From contig OX457028.1 in NCBI GenBank assembly GCA_949752745.1, forward strand, positions 28,112,645 through 28,176,644: a DNA stretch of 64,000 nucleotides, in the 5' to 3' direction. Below, piece by piece: positions 1-56,850 of the stretch; position 1 is the stretch's first letter; every line of letters begins with the position of its first letter. Position numbers and translations under genes: made by a program. The DNA is from Protula sp. h YS-2021. Its lineage: Eukaryota; Annelida; Polychaeta; Sabellida; Serpulidae. The notes beneath the pieces are model-generated. The model was not told where the DNA came from, ran no database searches, and saw only the letters and a program-made list of their open reading frames with translations.

Positions 1-190
1 AGTTTCAACAAATTTAAAAAAAAAAATCCTTTTGTCAATTTTTTTTATAAATCCCAGCAAAAATACAACATGTGCTCTATTCATGTGTGAAATTTCAAGA
101 GTAATCCGACAGAATGTTTCGGAGATCTAGCCTGGACACGCATGCAGACGGACGGACAAGTTGAAAACTATAGTACTCCGTTACACGCGG
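1..190 (+). mobile_element. 3' end of an AACTAGA/GGAC-type repeat
   Basis: Carries CAACATGTGCTCTATTCATG, TTTCAAGAGTAATCCGACAG, GGAGATCTAGCC and then GACGGACGGACAAG, ending near TTACACGCGGGTAAAG. The same series of blocks is found at 28690-29120. The 5' part is outside the window. Confidence 0.55.
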
Positions 191-2517
191 GTAAAGAAGC
201 AAAAAAGAATAATCAATTGTTTTCCTGTGACTTAATTCCGACTATAAATTATGCACCCTTATCACAGAATATGGCACCCCCCCCCCCCCAAACGATCGAC
301 GTGCAAATGTGTCCGCGTAAATTGAAGCTGATTGCTGTCAGAGCTGAAGTCTCCCGGACTCCGAGAATCGACGAGTCCCGTTATTTCACTGCGTAGATGC
401 TCAGAGGACGATTCAATAATACACTGAATATATTTGTCTCATTCCACTATCTGTTAATTATCACCGACAACCCGATAACCATACGAGATGAAACCCTTGC
501 GCAACTCGGGGTATTTGAGGCCACGGGGTTGGCGAGGGGAGCGGAGAGCTCGGGGTATCTGGGGCAAGTCCATGCGGCATTCCCTCCAATAAATATTTGT
601 TATGTTAAAAATGGGTGTCCGAGTCGCCTTTTTATATTCATTTTTTTTCGAATTCGCTTTAAGAAACATTCAAACCAATACAAGATAAACAACAGAACTT
701 TCATCTCTGCTTGTAGCAATTTGAAAACTTTGAATATGAGCCCAAACAAATTCAGCGAATGGCAAAGGAATTCAGTCCAAAAGCTCTGGCTGTTTTCTGC
801 TAAATTCCATTTTAATTATTCGCCTCTGACACACTTAATTATTTGTTTAGTCCGGTGGCCACAGTCATCTACATCGTCTTATGAACAGCAGTATTAGAAC
901 TGACCTATTTTGAACCATTCACTATAACGTGACAAATACCACAAAACCAAATGAACAGAGCATAGAACTGTGCATATCTTTAAGACTGGGATTTTGTGTT
1001 GCAAAATATCCTAAATCTGGTCGGTCTTCGATGGCTTCAACTTTTCGTATCTTAAAAATGGTTTAAAATGCTGTCTTTAAATAAAATTGCCTGCTTCATG
1101 ATCTAAAACTTGCTGTTTGGTCCTAATTTTGAAGGTTTGACAGCAATATGTAATATATATTGAGAAAATGACTGTGTAACACATTTAAAATGTTTTGAAT
1201 AACGTATGCAGAGAGCCAATCACGGCACAGTAGCTGGCCCATTTGCATTTCAAAGGCATTTATTTGCATAATGATAATGATTACACGTGTGACATTTCAT
1301 TTTACTGCAAATACTGATTTCTCACATTCCTCGTCGGGGGGGGGGGGGGAGGAGTGTGGTTACACTCTGAGGTCTCGGTGCTTGACATTTACGTTAACAT
1401 TTTCAGAAAATATTTGCTGAGTGAAGAGTTTTTGAGTTCGTTCCTATAACGCTGTCCCTTGCCGTCGAGGCCTAAAGCCAGGCCGAGACCGCGTCGATGG
1501 GAAAAATTCCTCAAAACGGAGATTTACTTCCGGTGACGCAGCACCCATTAAGTAGTAGCTGATTTTCAAGCACAAAACACTACCATTGTTAAACACGACT
1601 GGTGGTTGTTTCGCTACAAAATGCCCGTATTAATTCTTTTTTAAACAGATCTAAAGAGCACATCGGGAGCCATGTGACAACGACTCTTGAGATCTTCCAT
1701 TCCAGTCCGCGAAAACGGTCCGCAAAGAATGCTGCACCCCTCTGCAAAATAAGTGGGTCTTCTGAGCTTCTAGCCGGAACATGGTCATTGTGTACCAATG
1801 CAGAACAGAGAGAAACATTCACCGCTCATATTGTGGAAACAGCATGTTTTATGAACACAAAACTAATTTCAAAACTATAAGCTTTGTTTGTGAAAATACA
1901 AAGTCATCAAATGAACGCTGAAAAGTGCAATAAGCGAAAATATTCTGCACGAGGAATGCAAATACCGGACGGCGTTGGGGATGGAACTGGCGATGACTTA
2001 TGAAATGCTCCAAACAGATGTAGGAAACAAAATGTGAAACAAGCGCCGTAAATTTTGCACAATCTGTGCATGAAAGTCACCTGCTATTGATTATGCCCCT
2101 CGTGATTCAAACATAAGGCCATCACACTTTTTTGTGTAATAATATTTTTTTAATAATACACAATAAATCAAGCACCACGGCCTCAAATATATCGGTGCTC
2201 AGAGAAAGGTAGGAAAAAATCATACTAGGAGTAACTTGCCTGTCTACGGATGAAGGTTATTTTATAATAATTGTTGTTACAATTCACGCGTGTTTATTTG
2301 GTGCCGTTTTGATACTTAATTGAATATCACCAGGCAAAGTGTCACCTGATATCAAAAATTCAATGAGTTATCAGAGAAGCAATTTTGTGGCATCACAACC
2401 GCATTTTTTTTATCACTACTATTTTTATCTATATAAATAATAAATAAAAGGGCTGATTTTGCAATGTCAATGATTAAATTAATGACATCAACAATTGAAG
2501 ACTGATGTCATAAATTT
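191..2517. other. No gene recognised
   Basis: AT-rich sequence without a convincing exon on either strand. It contains a C run (280-290), a G run at 1335-1349 and short GC-richer stretches at 500-580 and 1450-1500. Open frames here look non-coding. It lies downstream of LIG1. Confidence 0.5.
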
Positions 2518-2925
2518 AAAACTAGAGCAGTGTGCACAGCCCACATATTCTCCACAGCCCCCCCCCCCCCCCTCCATCAGTTAAACACGGCCATCAATAG
2601 TCAATCGAGAGCTGAAATTTTCCAAGTCCAGTTGGTCCATTTTCCTTGGACGATCCTGGCCCATTTACACTACCGATCTCTTCGTTCCCATAGAAGCTAC
2701 ATACCCAGTTTCATTAAAATCCAGTTTTTAAGTTATCGTGTTAACACGCTCACACAACAGTCAATCAAGAGCTGAAATTTTCTAAGTCCAGCTGGTCCAC
2801 TGTCCTTGGACAAATCTGGCCCATTTACAATACCGATCTGTGCTTGTTCCAATAGAAGCAACACACTAAGTTTCATTGAAATCCTTGCAGCAGGTTTTAC
2901 ATGTGGGGAATAGAATATTTCGATA
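2518..2925 (+). mobile_element. AACTAGAGCAG repeat
   Basis: Starts AAACTAGAGCAGTGTGCACA, passes a run of C (2561-2573), then GTTAAACACGGCCATCAATA and two tandem units of about 180 bp with AAGTTTCATT-AAAATCC. Near relatives start at 23679, 24326 and 40679. Confidence 0.6.
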
Positions 2926-4113
2926 TGAATAACCTACTTCTTTTTTTATCTCAGTAACTTATTTTTTACAGGGAAAGTAAAGTTACTGATTTTATTAATT
3001 CAACATAATTTAACTTCTCTTTAGAATTTTTGATATCTTCTTGTTACAGTATTGATATCAATAACTCAGTTCGTGATATCAAGAACTCGACTGAGTTTCT
3101 TGTACAATAAATTGATGTTCTATCCAAAATGTTATTACTGATATCGCTAAAAGACATCAAATTTGATATCAAGAAATAGTTTTTTTTTAATATCATAAAA
3201 ACAAATTTTTGATAGTAAATATTCTTAATGTAGAGCACAAATATAAATGTTGATACAATTCACTAATTCCGCTAGTTAACTTTTTATTCAGTATTTAATC
3301 GTGTGACATCACTTATTTAATATTCCATATAAGTAAACTATTTATTGTTAAATAAACAAAGGAATCGAACTGCAAGTTTTCCTTATGTATTCGTTATTAT
3401 TATTCCCGATGCCTTCTGTCTATCCTACATATATATTAGCCTAACGACCTGTCTCCCTGACACACGTACTTGGTTCTCTGCAGTTAAATTGTTGCCATCC
3501 CAAACTTATCACGTAATTTATGCTTTTGAGCCGCCAAAATTACATGCTTAAAAGAAATAGTTTTTTAAAGAAATATGCTTCAAGCTCTTTTCAAACAATT
3601 TTTCGGGATTTTTTTTTTTTTGTGAAATTTTTAAGAGTACTGAAGGCAATAAAAGAGACCATGAAAAGAATGCCATGCGTGCACGATTTCAACATTCATG
3701 TATAATATATTATATAAACATAAACAGATGGACATCAATTCCTTTGCAGGCGATAACCGAAAGGCGGGAAAAAGCTGCACCGAGCGAGCACTCGCGACAA
3801 TGCACGGCGGCGCTCGAAGCGTGACGAGGAATCGCCCAGGCTCACAGCGCCTGCCTCATTTTTTAAGACAAATATTTATTCAATGTTTTTCTTCTCAGCT
3901 TACAATGAAGAACAATTTTTAAGTCGTTCATAGCTGAGATAGTGTTTGCCGTGTAACTGCCTGGAAGAATCTGTTAACATGCAAAGAGTGATAAAATATC
4001 AGGTATGACGTAATATTTACAAAGCGTTAACAAATAAAGGTCACGATATCCGCTCGGAAAGGTAGAGCAGGCCACAGTCGTGCTCCAGGCTCCGAACTTC
4101 CGAATCTCGGCAT
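2926..4113. other. No gene recognised
   Basis: AT-rich, with a cluster of GATATCA words between 3025 and 3180 forming imperfect short repeats, and a GC-richer patch at 3760-3850. No exon or RNA gene could be supported. Confidence 0.45.
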
Positions 4114-4735
4114 TAAACTAGAGCCTGAGTAAGGCAGCATCCCCCGTGAAGCAGTAAAAGTAAAATGCATGAAAAAGTTACAGGTAAAAATTAATGACTT
4201 TTGACAGCTTTCCACACGTGATTTTTTGGCAGATTTTAAAAATAACAACTTCAATTTATGTATTTATAACACACTTTGAATAATCCTTAAAACACATGCA
4301 AAATGAGCAAGGTTTCCTGAAACGCCACCGCATTTGAATTGTTTCTTAAAGAGGCATTAACTACAGACCATACGTAAATCGCAACGTTAAAAAATAGTCC
4401 CATGTATTTCTGAAACAAATGTCGAATGCAGAAATGTAAATAACACATAGTAACGGCCACACAAACATCGTGTCACGGCTAAGTTCAAGCCAAAAATTCA
4501 CCATTTTTTGACAATTTCCCACGACGTCAATTTTTGGCCGACTTTGACAATAATGCCACGCTGCACATCTTCAATATATATATTTTCACCATACAGGGTT
4601 TCAGGTTCCTATGACATATCCTTCTATGAGATGTCGGCCGGACAAAACTTAGTACTTTTTGCGGACAGACAGACGGACGGACCAACTCATAACTATATCC
4701 CTCAGTTTCACGGGAGGGATAATAATAAAGTTCAA
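4114..4735 (+). mobile_element. AACTAGAGCCT repeat with (GGAC) and hairpin end
   Basis: The 5' end AAACTAGAGCCTGAGTAAGG matches 23988; the body has the GGTTTCAGGTTCCTAYGACA unit shared with 24060 and 24195; the 3' end is GACAGACGGACGGACCAACT, ACTATATCC...GGGAT and AATAATAAA. It overlaps the 3' UTR side of LIG1. Confidence 0.6.
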
Positions 4736-4869
4736 TATGTAAAAACTGACAACAAACGGGGCGTGCACCACGTGCCGTCATGTATTTTTCAAAGAAATAT
4801 ATACAAAATAATAATAAATAAATGCAGGCGTCGGATGATTTCCCTAGATCCAGATCTCGGGATCCAGAC

Positions 4870-48832
<43,963 letters not shown>

Positions 48833-48859
48833 CTGAAAATAAAATAAGTCAACCAGTGA

Positions 48860-49210
48860 AACTTGATGCTCGAGATGCATGAATCCTCCGAGGTTTGGGC
48901 AAAATTTGATTGTAATTTTTTCTACAATTTACCATTTTGACCGACTGACTCTAGTATATACCAACTCCAAAACGCACTTTGCAAATGTTTCAAAATTCAC
49001 CATTGTGTCAATTTCTGTCGTATTTCAAAAATTCCTGGTCACTGCACAAGGGTTGGAACCACAGCTGGGTAAAATTTGAGATGAATGCATCCACTAATAA
49101 ATGCTCTAGGCGCGTGAAACTGAAAGTGAACAGACAGACGGACGGACAGACAGACAGACACACGGACGGAGTGCAAACTATATCCGTCCCCCGGCGGATA
49201 ACTGTAAGAG
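48860..49210 (+). mobile_element. GGAC/hairpin-ended repeat
   Basis: Ends in GACAGACGGACGGACAGACA, CAAACTATATCC and GTCCCCCGGCGGATAACT. The body has CACCATTTTGACCGACTGAC and GCAAATGTTTCAAAATTCAC blocks. It directly precedes (upstream on the minus strand) the LIG1 exon 48747-48832. Confidence 0.5.
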
Positions 49211-49476
49211 TGCCCGCCGAGGTTTGCTCACAAGATTTCAGTTGTTTCAATTGCAAGGATATGTACATATATGCATCTACGGCTGAATAATATTCATATG
49301 ATTTGAGACCACATAGTGCTTCAAAGGTCTTGTCAGCAGTGCTATCAGTAAATTATACCATGTGACCATTTCCAGCCAATCACATTGCATCCATACGGGC
49401 ACAGCCATCTTGAATTCTTGCCGCTGCTTCAACTCAATAAACATCCATCAAAAGGCAAAACATGGCCCAAAATAGA

Positions 49477-51230
49477 AACTAGATGCTGTCAGAGAGCAGC
49501 AATATCCCCCGTGAAACCCTAAATATTACCCCTAAGCAATATCTAAGCTGGACACCCTTCCTTGAAGTCCACTCCGTTTGCATATATGTCGATTTATGAC
49601 GATTTTTAAAAGCCTGTCATTTTGTCAATTTTGCTTCGATCAAACTGAAACCTTGACGTTGCACATCTTTATACCCTATATGTTGCCTATATGAAATATG
49701 AAAGCTGAATTATGCTTCGTTGATATAGAAGTGGTGTCCACAAAGTCCTATACATGTGCACATATGTCTATTTTCAACGATTTTCAAAAGCCTGTCAATT
49801 TGTCAATTTTGCTTCGATCAAACTGAAACCTTGACGTTGCACATCTTTATACCCTATATTTTGCCTGTATGAAATATGAAAGCTGAATTATGCTTCGTTG
49901 ATATAGAAGTGGTGTCCACAAAGTCCTATACATGTGCACATATGTCTATTTTCGACGATTTTCAAAAGCCTGTCAATTTGTCAATTTTGCTTCGATCAAA
50001 CTGAAACCTTGACGTTGCACATTTTTATACCCTATATTTTGCCTGTATGAAATATGAAAGCTGAATTATGCTTCGTTGATATAGAAGTGGTGTCCACAAA
50101 GTCCTATACATGTGCACATATGTCTATTTTCGACGATTTTCAAAAGCCTGTCAATTTGTCAATTTTGCTTCGATCAAACTGAAACCTTGACGTTGCACAT
50201 CTTTATACCCTATATTTTGCCTGTATGAAATATGAAAGCTGAATTATGCTTCGTTGATATAGAAGTGGTGTCCACAAAGTCCTATACATGTGCACATATG
50301 TCTATTTTCGACGATTTTCAAAAGCCTGTCAATTTGTCAATTTTGCTTCGATCAAACTGAAACCTTGACGTTGCACATCTTTATACCCTATATTTTGCCT
50401 GTATGAAATATGAAAGCTGAATTATGCTTCGTTGATATAGAAGTGGTGTCCACAAAGTCCTATACATGTGCACATATGTCTATTTTCGACGATTTTCAAA
50501 AGCCTGTCAATTTGTCAATTTTGCTTCGATCAAACTGAAACCTTGACGTTGCACATCTTTATACCCTATATTTTGCCTGTATGAAATATGAAAGCTGAAT
50601 TATGCTTCGTTGATATAGAAGTGGTGTCCACAAAGTCCTATACATGTGCACATATGTCTATTTTCGACGATTTTCAAAAGCCTGTCAATTTGTCAATTTT
50701 GCTTCGATCAAACTGAAACCTTGACGTTGCACATCTTTATACCCTATATTTTGCCTGTATGAAATATGAAAGCTGAATTATGCTTCGTTGATATAGAAGT
50801 GGTGTCCACAAAGTCCTATACATGTGCACATATGTCTATTTTCGACGATTTTCAAAAGCCTGTCAATTTGTCAATTTTGCTTCGATCAAACTGAAACCTT
50901 GACGTTGCACATCTTTATACCCTATATTTTGCCTGTATGAAATATGAAAGCTGAATTATGCTTCGTTGATATAGAAGTGGTGTCCACAAAGTCCTATACA
51001 TGTGCACATATGTCTATTTTCGACGATTTTCAAAAGCCTGTCAATTTGTCAATTTTGCTTCGATCAAACTGAAACCTTGACGTTGCACATCTTTATACCC
51101 TATATTTTGCCTGTATGAAATATGAAAGCTGAATTATGCTTCGTTGATATAGAAGTGGTGTCCACAAAGTCCTTAGCTTGAAGAGGGGACGGACGGACGG
51201 ACGGACGGACGGACGGACGGACAGGCCAAC
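49477..51230 (+). mobile_element. AACTAGA element with a 178-bp satellite core and GGAC end
   Basis: The 5' end is AACTAGATGCTGTCAGAGAG then CAATATCCCCCGTGAAA. TGATATAGAA recurs at 49721, 49899, 50077 and onward at 178-bp steps, for about nine copies that are almost identical apart from the first. It ends with nine GGAC tetramers (51187-51222). Unit landmarks are CGATCAAACTGAAACCTTGA, CATGTGCACATATGTC and TTCGTTGATATAGAAG. Confidence 0.88.
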
Positions 51231-51370
51231 GAGAGGTATCTTATGTGGTGGCTGCATTATGTGGTAGCATTTGATATGCCTGAAATGCATTTAAGTGGTA
51301 GGTCACGGACAAGATTATTTGAGAATAAAAAATACTTATGTGGTGGTTTATATTTGCCCGTGCCCTTGTG
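51231..51370 (+). repeat. TTATGTGGT-rich segment, left side
   Basis: TTATGTGGT or close variants occur five times. The same word fills 54255-54850 on the other side of the 51-bp satellite. Confidence 0.6.
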
Positions 51371-51489
51371 TGGTTCCCAGCAGGCGTCATGTCAATGTCA
51401 ATAATGTTTATGCTTTTTGTGTGTCATTTGTAAATAAACGGAATTATATATGTAGCACTTTACTGTATAAAGATACTTTACAACTTATC

Positions 51490-53870
51490 TTTCACAACTG
51501 CGCATATTTATTTAACTTGCGTTGATGCGTGGTGCATATTTTAGACCAGTGCGCATGTTTATTTAACTTGCGTTAATGCATGGTGCTTATTTTAGACCAG
51601 TGCGCATGTTTATTTAACTTGCGTTAATGCGTGGTTCGCCTTTGGAAAAACTGCGCATATTTTTTTAACTTGCGTTGATACGCGGTTCACATTTCGGATC
51701 ACGGCGCATGTTAACTTAACTTGCGTCGATGTGCGGTTCACATTTCGGACCAGCGCGCGTGTTTGGTTAACGTGCACTGATGCGCGGTTTGTATTTCGGA
51801 CCACTGCGCATATCTATTTAACCTGCGTCAAAGCGTGGTTCGCATTTCGAACCAGATCGCATGTTCATTTAACTTGCGTCGATGCCCGGTTCGCATTTCG
51901 GACCATTGCGCATGTTTATGCCACTTACGTTGATGCGCGGTTCACAATTCGGACCAGTGCGCATGATTACACAACTTGCGTCGATGCGTGGTTTTTTTCC
52001 CAGCAGTGCATATATTTAACGTGCGTTAATGAGTGGTGCTTATTTCGGAAACTGCGCATTTCTATTCAACTTGCGTCGATGCATGGTTCTTTTGTCGGAC
52101 CAGTGCGCATGTTTATTTATCAGGCGTCGATGCGCGGTTCGCATTTCGGACTAGTGCGCAGGTTTGTTTAGCTTGCGTTGACGCGAGATTCACATTTTGG
52201 ACCAGTGCGCATGTTTCTTTTATTTGCGTTGAAGCACGATTCTTGTTTTAGACAAATGCGCATGTTTATTTAACTTGCATCGATGCGCGGTTCACATTTT
52301 GAACTACAGCGCATGTTTGGTTAATGTGCACTGATGCGCGGTTCAAATGTCGGACCAGTGCGCATATTTATTAAACTTGCCTCGATGCGCGGTTCGCATT
52401 TCGAAGCAGTGCGCATGTTTATTGAACTTGCGTCAATTCCCGGTTCACATTTCGGACTAGTGCGCATGTTCATTTCGCTTGCGTTGGTGCGTAATTCATA
52501 TTTCGGACAACTGCGCATGTTTATTTCACTTGCGTTAATGCGCGGTTCGCATTTGGAACCAGTGCGCATGTTTGTTTAACTTGCGTTGATGCTCGGTTCA
52601 CATTTCGGACCAGTGCGCATGATTACTTAACTTGCATCGACGCGTGGTTCTTTGTTCGGACCAGTGCACATATTTATTTAACTTGCGTCGATGTGCGGTT
52701 CGCATTTCGAACCAGTGCGCATTTTTATTTATCTTGCGTCCATGTCCGGTTGCGCATTTCGAACCAGTGCACATGTTTATTCAACCTCCGTTGATGAGCG
52801 GTTCGCATTTCGGACTAGTGCGCATGTTCATTTAGCTTGCGTTGATGCGCGTTTCTTATTTTAGACCAGTGCACATGTTTATTTAACTTGCGTTCATGCC
52901 CGGTTCGCATTTCGGAACAGTGCGCATGTTTATTTCACTTGCGTTAATGCGCGGTTCGCATTTGGAACCAGTGCGCATGTTTGTTTAACTTGCGTTGATG
53001 CGCGGTTCACACTTCGGACCAGTGCGCATGATTACTTAACTTGCATCGATGCGTGGTTCGGACCAGTGCACATATTTATTTAACTTGCGTCGATGCGCGG
53101 TTCGCATTTCGAACCAGTGCGCATGTTTATTTATCTTGCGTCCATGTCCCGTTGCGCATTTCGAACCAGTGCGCATGTTTATTCAACTTCCGTTGATGAG
53201 CGGTTCGCATTTCGGACTAGTGCGCATGTTCATTTAGCTTGCGTTGATGCGCGTTTCTTATTTTAGACCAGTGCACATGTTTATTTAACTTGCGTTGATG
53301 CCCGGTTCGCATTTGGAACCAGTGCGCATGTTTATTTCACTTGCGTTAATGCGCGGTTCGCATTTGGAACCAGTGCGCATGTTTGTTTAACTTGCGTTGA
53401 TGCGCGGTTCACATTTCGGACCAGTGCGCATGATTACTTAACTTGCATCGATGCGTGGTTCTTTGTTCGGACCAGTGCACATATTTATTTAACTTGCGTC
53501 GATGTGCGGTTCGCATTTCGAACCAGTGCGCATGTTTATTTGTCTTGCGTCCATATCCGGTTGCGCATTTCGAACCAGTGCGCATGTCTATTCAACTTCC
53601 GTTGGTGCATGGTTCACATTTCGGACAACTGCGCATGTTTATTTAACTTGCGTTGATGCCCGGTTCGCATTTCGGACCAGTGTGCACGTTTATTTCACTT
53701 GCGTTAATGCGCGGTTCGCATTTGGAACCAGTGCGCATGTTTGTTTAACTTGCGCTGATGCGCGGTTCACATTTCGGATCACGGCGCATGTTAACTTAAA
53801 TTACGTCGATGCGCGGTTCATATTTCGGACCAGTGTGCATGTTTAAATAATAACCACACATTAACACAAG
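51490..53870 (+). repeat. 51-bp satellite, about 46 copies
   Basis: Unit of the form GACCAGTGCGCATGTTTATT, TAACTTGCGTTGATGCGCGG, TTCGCATTTCG; spacing of 51 bp is seen at 51545/51596. Copies are diverged but a higher-order block of 400-417 bp repeats at about 52632, 53049 and 53443. The 17-codon period gives long open frames that are not genes. Confidence 0.92.
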
Positions 53871-54239
53871 TTAAATAAACGGATAAAACTGTAGGATAAG
53901 ATTCACTTTGAGGTATTTTCTTCAAAAATTTCCCCTAAAATCAAAATTCAAGATCGAGTCAAAAAGCACAAGCCGTATGCCCGACCCATCTAGGTCTGCC
54001 TCATACTAGATACCAAAAATAAATGAAATCGGATAAAAACTGTAGGAGGAAACGCACTTTGAAGTTTATTCTTCAAAAAATCCCCAAAAATACAAACATT
54101 GTCCGCAGTGGGTGTATTCTTAAGATTCTCCCCACCCCACAGCGGGATTTAAACAAATGCTGCTCTCCTTATTTGCTTTAGAAATTAGCTTTATAGTTGC
54201 ATTATTTACCAACAGATGGTGTTACAGGACAGTTGATCT

Positions 54240-54850
54240 ACGGACTTTGACGGACTCCCTTATGTGGTATGTTTTGTGCTCAATGGGTGCTTATGTGGCT
54301 ACCTCATAAGAACCACCACATAAGGAGCAAAAACCACATAAGTGACGGATGTACCGAAAATCCACCACATAATATAATCATTGTGGGCACGGACAGACGC
54401 ACGCCATGTAGGTTATGTGGTCAGGAGTTATGTGGAACCTAAAAATCCGTGCATTGTGTGGAATATCCGTGGCATTAAGTGGTACATAAACCTTTTAAGT
54501 TCAACGTGTATGCATGTGGTTTGCTACCACATAATGCACGTACTTATGTGGAACGTACCACTTTAGTTCATGGAAGAATACGCTATGTGGTACGTACCAC
54601 ATAACTTGAAGGGCGCTGTTAAAGAATGTGTTGTGTGGTAGGTACCACATAACTTGAAGGGCGCTGTTAAAGAATGTGTTGTGTGGTAGGTACCACATAA
54701 CTTGAAGGGCGCTGTTAAAGAATGTGTTGTGTGGTAGGTACCACATAACTTGCAGGGCGCTGTTAAAGAATGTGCTATGTGGCATGTACCGCAGGACGTC
54801 CAAGGACCCTGCTGGGGAATCGCTATGTGGTTCGTACCCCATATCGTCGG
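54240..54850 (+). repeat. 48-bp repeat with ATGTGGTACGTACCACAT palindromes
   Basis: Four close copies of TGTGTGGTAGGTACCACATA, ACTTGAAGGGCGCTGTTAAA, GAATGTGT, 48 bp apart (GGTACC at 54641, 54689, 54737), preceded by dispersed TATGTGGT words. One copy holds the perfect 18-bp palindrome named above at about 54585-54602. Confidence 0.88.
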
Positions 54851-55838
54851 GGTCCAACACTTCACAACACAAACATTTTAACAACTTGAGTTGAGGGGCT
54901 TTCGCCGTATTTCGAACTTGAGAAAAATAAAGCTTGTTATGTATTGGTAAAAGGTGGCTATAAAGGTCCCTTCATATTTCCAACTTTTCTCTTCATTGAT
55001 GTTCAGCACGAATATTACATTCGCAGTTATGAATAAACATTTCCTCGAATTGTAACTTTAATGTTTGAATACCATTTCAATTAAGGGCATTAGAAGAAAG
55101 TGGATTGTGATTTCCTTTTGTTAACAGGGAAATAGTTTTTCAGGATTGAATAAGAATTTATGTTGCATTTCACAAAAGAGTCCACCGTGGATTATCAAAA
55201 GTTCTAATATGAAAATGCATTGAGAATAAAACAATTAACATCATGTAGCATGTTTCTCTTCATTTTTCAGTGTATGCCATGTTATGGTACTATGTTTTAT
55301 GTCGCTGAGCAAAAAAAAAAAAAAAAAAATTAGCATTTACCAATTTGGAGTAGCCACCGGCAAAAAATAATACAGATAACTTAGTTTCAACTTTTTTATT
55401 TTGATCCATTGTTAACATTCAGAACACTGCTGAAGTTCAGTGATTTATGCTACTACAAAAGTCAAATGTAGCTCACGGGTGCAACTCCCATCGATCACCG
55501 CTCATAAAATTTACACGTTTGAACGCGATTTAGCTTGTCAAAGAAACACTGTTTGTCTGGCTTGTCCATACAAAAGTAAATTTCAAGATCATTAGTCAAC
55601 TCTATCAGCCAGGCATTAGTTCACGTGTCGAGTTAACATGAACAGCAGGGTAATGTTCCAAATTTCCAACAGTGAGTGCAATTTTAATTTCACATTTAAA
55701 ACAGTATTAAAACATTTCATTCGCTAATAAACGGAGGACGAAATTGTGTGTGAGAGTAAGAAATTGCACTGGTCTGAGATGGTAAACCGATATAGATCGA
55801 GTTGACCGAAGTGACCCAAATTCAGGGATTATACGAGC
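54851..55838. other. No gene recognised
   Basis: AT-rich DNA with a poly(A) tract at 55311-55329. No LIG1 N-terminal exon or other exon was recognised here. Confidence 0.45.
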
Positions 55839-55989
55839 ATGACCAGGAAAGAACTGGAAATATCGCTGCGTCAGAAGAAATCCCGACCCGTTAAACACAC
55901 AGGAATAGCACAAGCGCATCTCCAACTTTTCGTGAAGTTTGATCTTCAGTTTAACCGTCAAAGTTTCTTATCAGGACACCCAGTTTTTA

Positions 55990-56850
55990 CCATTTTTTTC
56001 GGAATTAGAGGAAGAGGGTTGCAACCCCTGTACAATCCTCTCCGCCCTGGATCCGGTACTGAAGTATCATCTCTGCCAATTACAAACTACACTTATTCCA
56101 ACTTATACGGGATCCACAACAGATTTGATTTCTCTAAGGCACGCGAAATATTCTTATTCATTGAAAACCGCGTTGAACGTTGCAAAATATTTCGTGAATA
56201 TACAACACACACTTCCCTGCAACATATGCAGCGACTACACGTAAATATATACCTTTAATTAAAACAGGAGTATCATACTATTTATTATTTTTTCAGCAAT
56301 GCGAAAAAAAAAACAAGTTCATTAATTGACTACCACATAATTCTATAGAACTTGGGTTTGCAACCCTTAATCCCTCACCCGTCCTCTCTCTCTCCACCGT
56401 CTTCCCCCGCCCCACGGATCCACAACTGAAGTATCATCTCTGCCAGTTACAAACTACTTTTACACGGGACCAATAACAGATTTGATTTCTCTAAGGAACG
56501 GGAGATATTCTTATTCATTAGCCAAATCACACTTTGGGCGTTCCCAATAAAAATGCGCAAAAATTCTGCGTTTCGAATGAAAAATAACCGGGTAAAAATG
56601 AAAGAAATGATAGAGATTTCGCCTTAATGTCAAATTTCTAACAGTCCGCATGCTATTTTTTATCCGGTTCCCTCGCAGTCGAAATTCAAAATTCTTTCGC
56701 ATTTTATTCGAAACTCCCGAAGTGTGATTTGGCTTATTGGAAACCGCGTTGCACATGGCAAGACATTTCATGAATATACAACACACACTTCCCTACATGT
56801 GCAGCGACTACACGTAAATATCTGTCCTTAATTAAAACAGGACAATCAGA
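55990..56850 (+). repeat. Direct duplication, second copy carrying a MITE
   Basis: CTGAAGTATCATCTCTGCCA through CAGATTTGATTTCTCTAAGG to GACTACACGTAAATAT and TTAATTAAAACAGGA appears at about 56060-56270 and again at 56418-56842. The second copy is split by the 213-bp element at 56521-56733. Confidence 0.82.
56521..56733. mobile_element. 213-bp MITE with TTA duplication (PIF/Harbinger-like)
   Basis: The left end is GCCAAATCACACTTTGGG and the right end is CCCGAAGTGTGATTTGGC, an inverted repeat with one mismatch. TTA flanks both ends. The insertion interrupts the second copy of a local duplication whose first copy (56118-56268) lacks it, so the empty site is visible. TTA duplications are typical of PIF/Harbinger elements. 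No coding capacity. Confidence 0.8.

Noticed and set aside
51731..52171. 146-codon open frame with 17-residue repeats
   Set aside because: It follows the 51-bp satellite; the frame breaks irregularly and composition equals that of the repeat.
55839..56258. 139-codon plus-strand open frame
   Set aside because: It lies in a local duplication whose second copy breaks the frame, with no recognisable domain.
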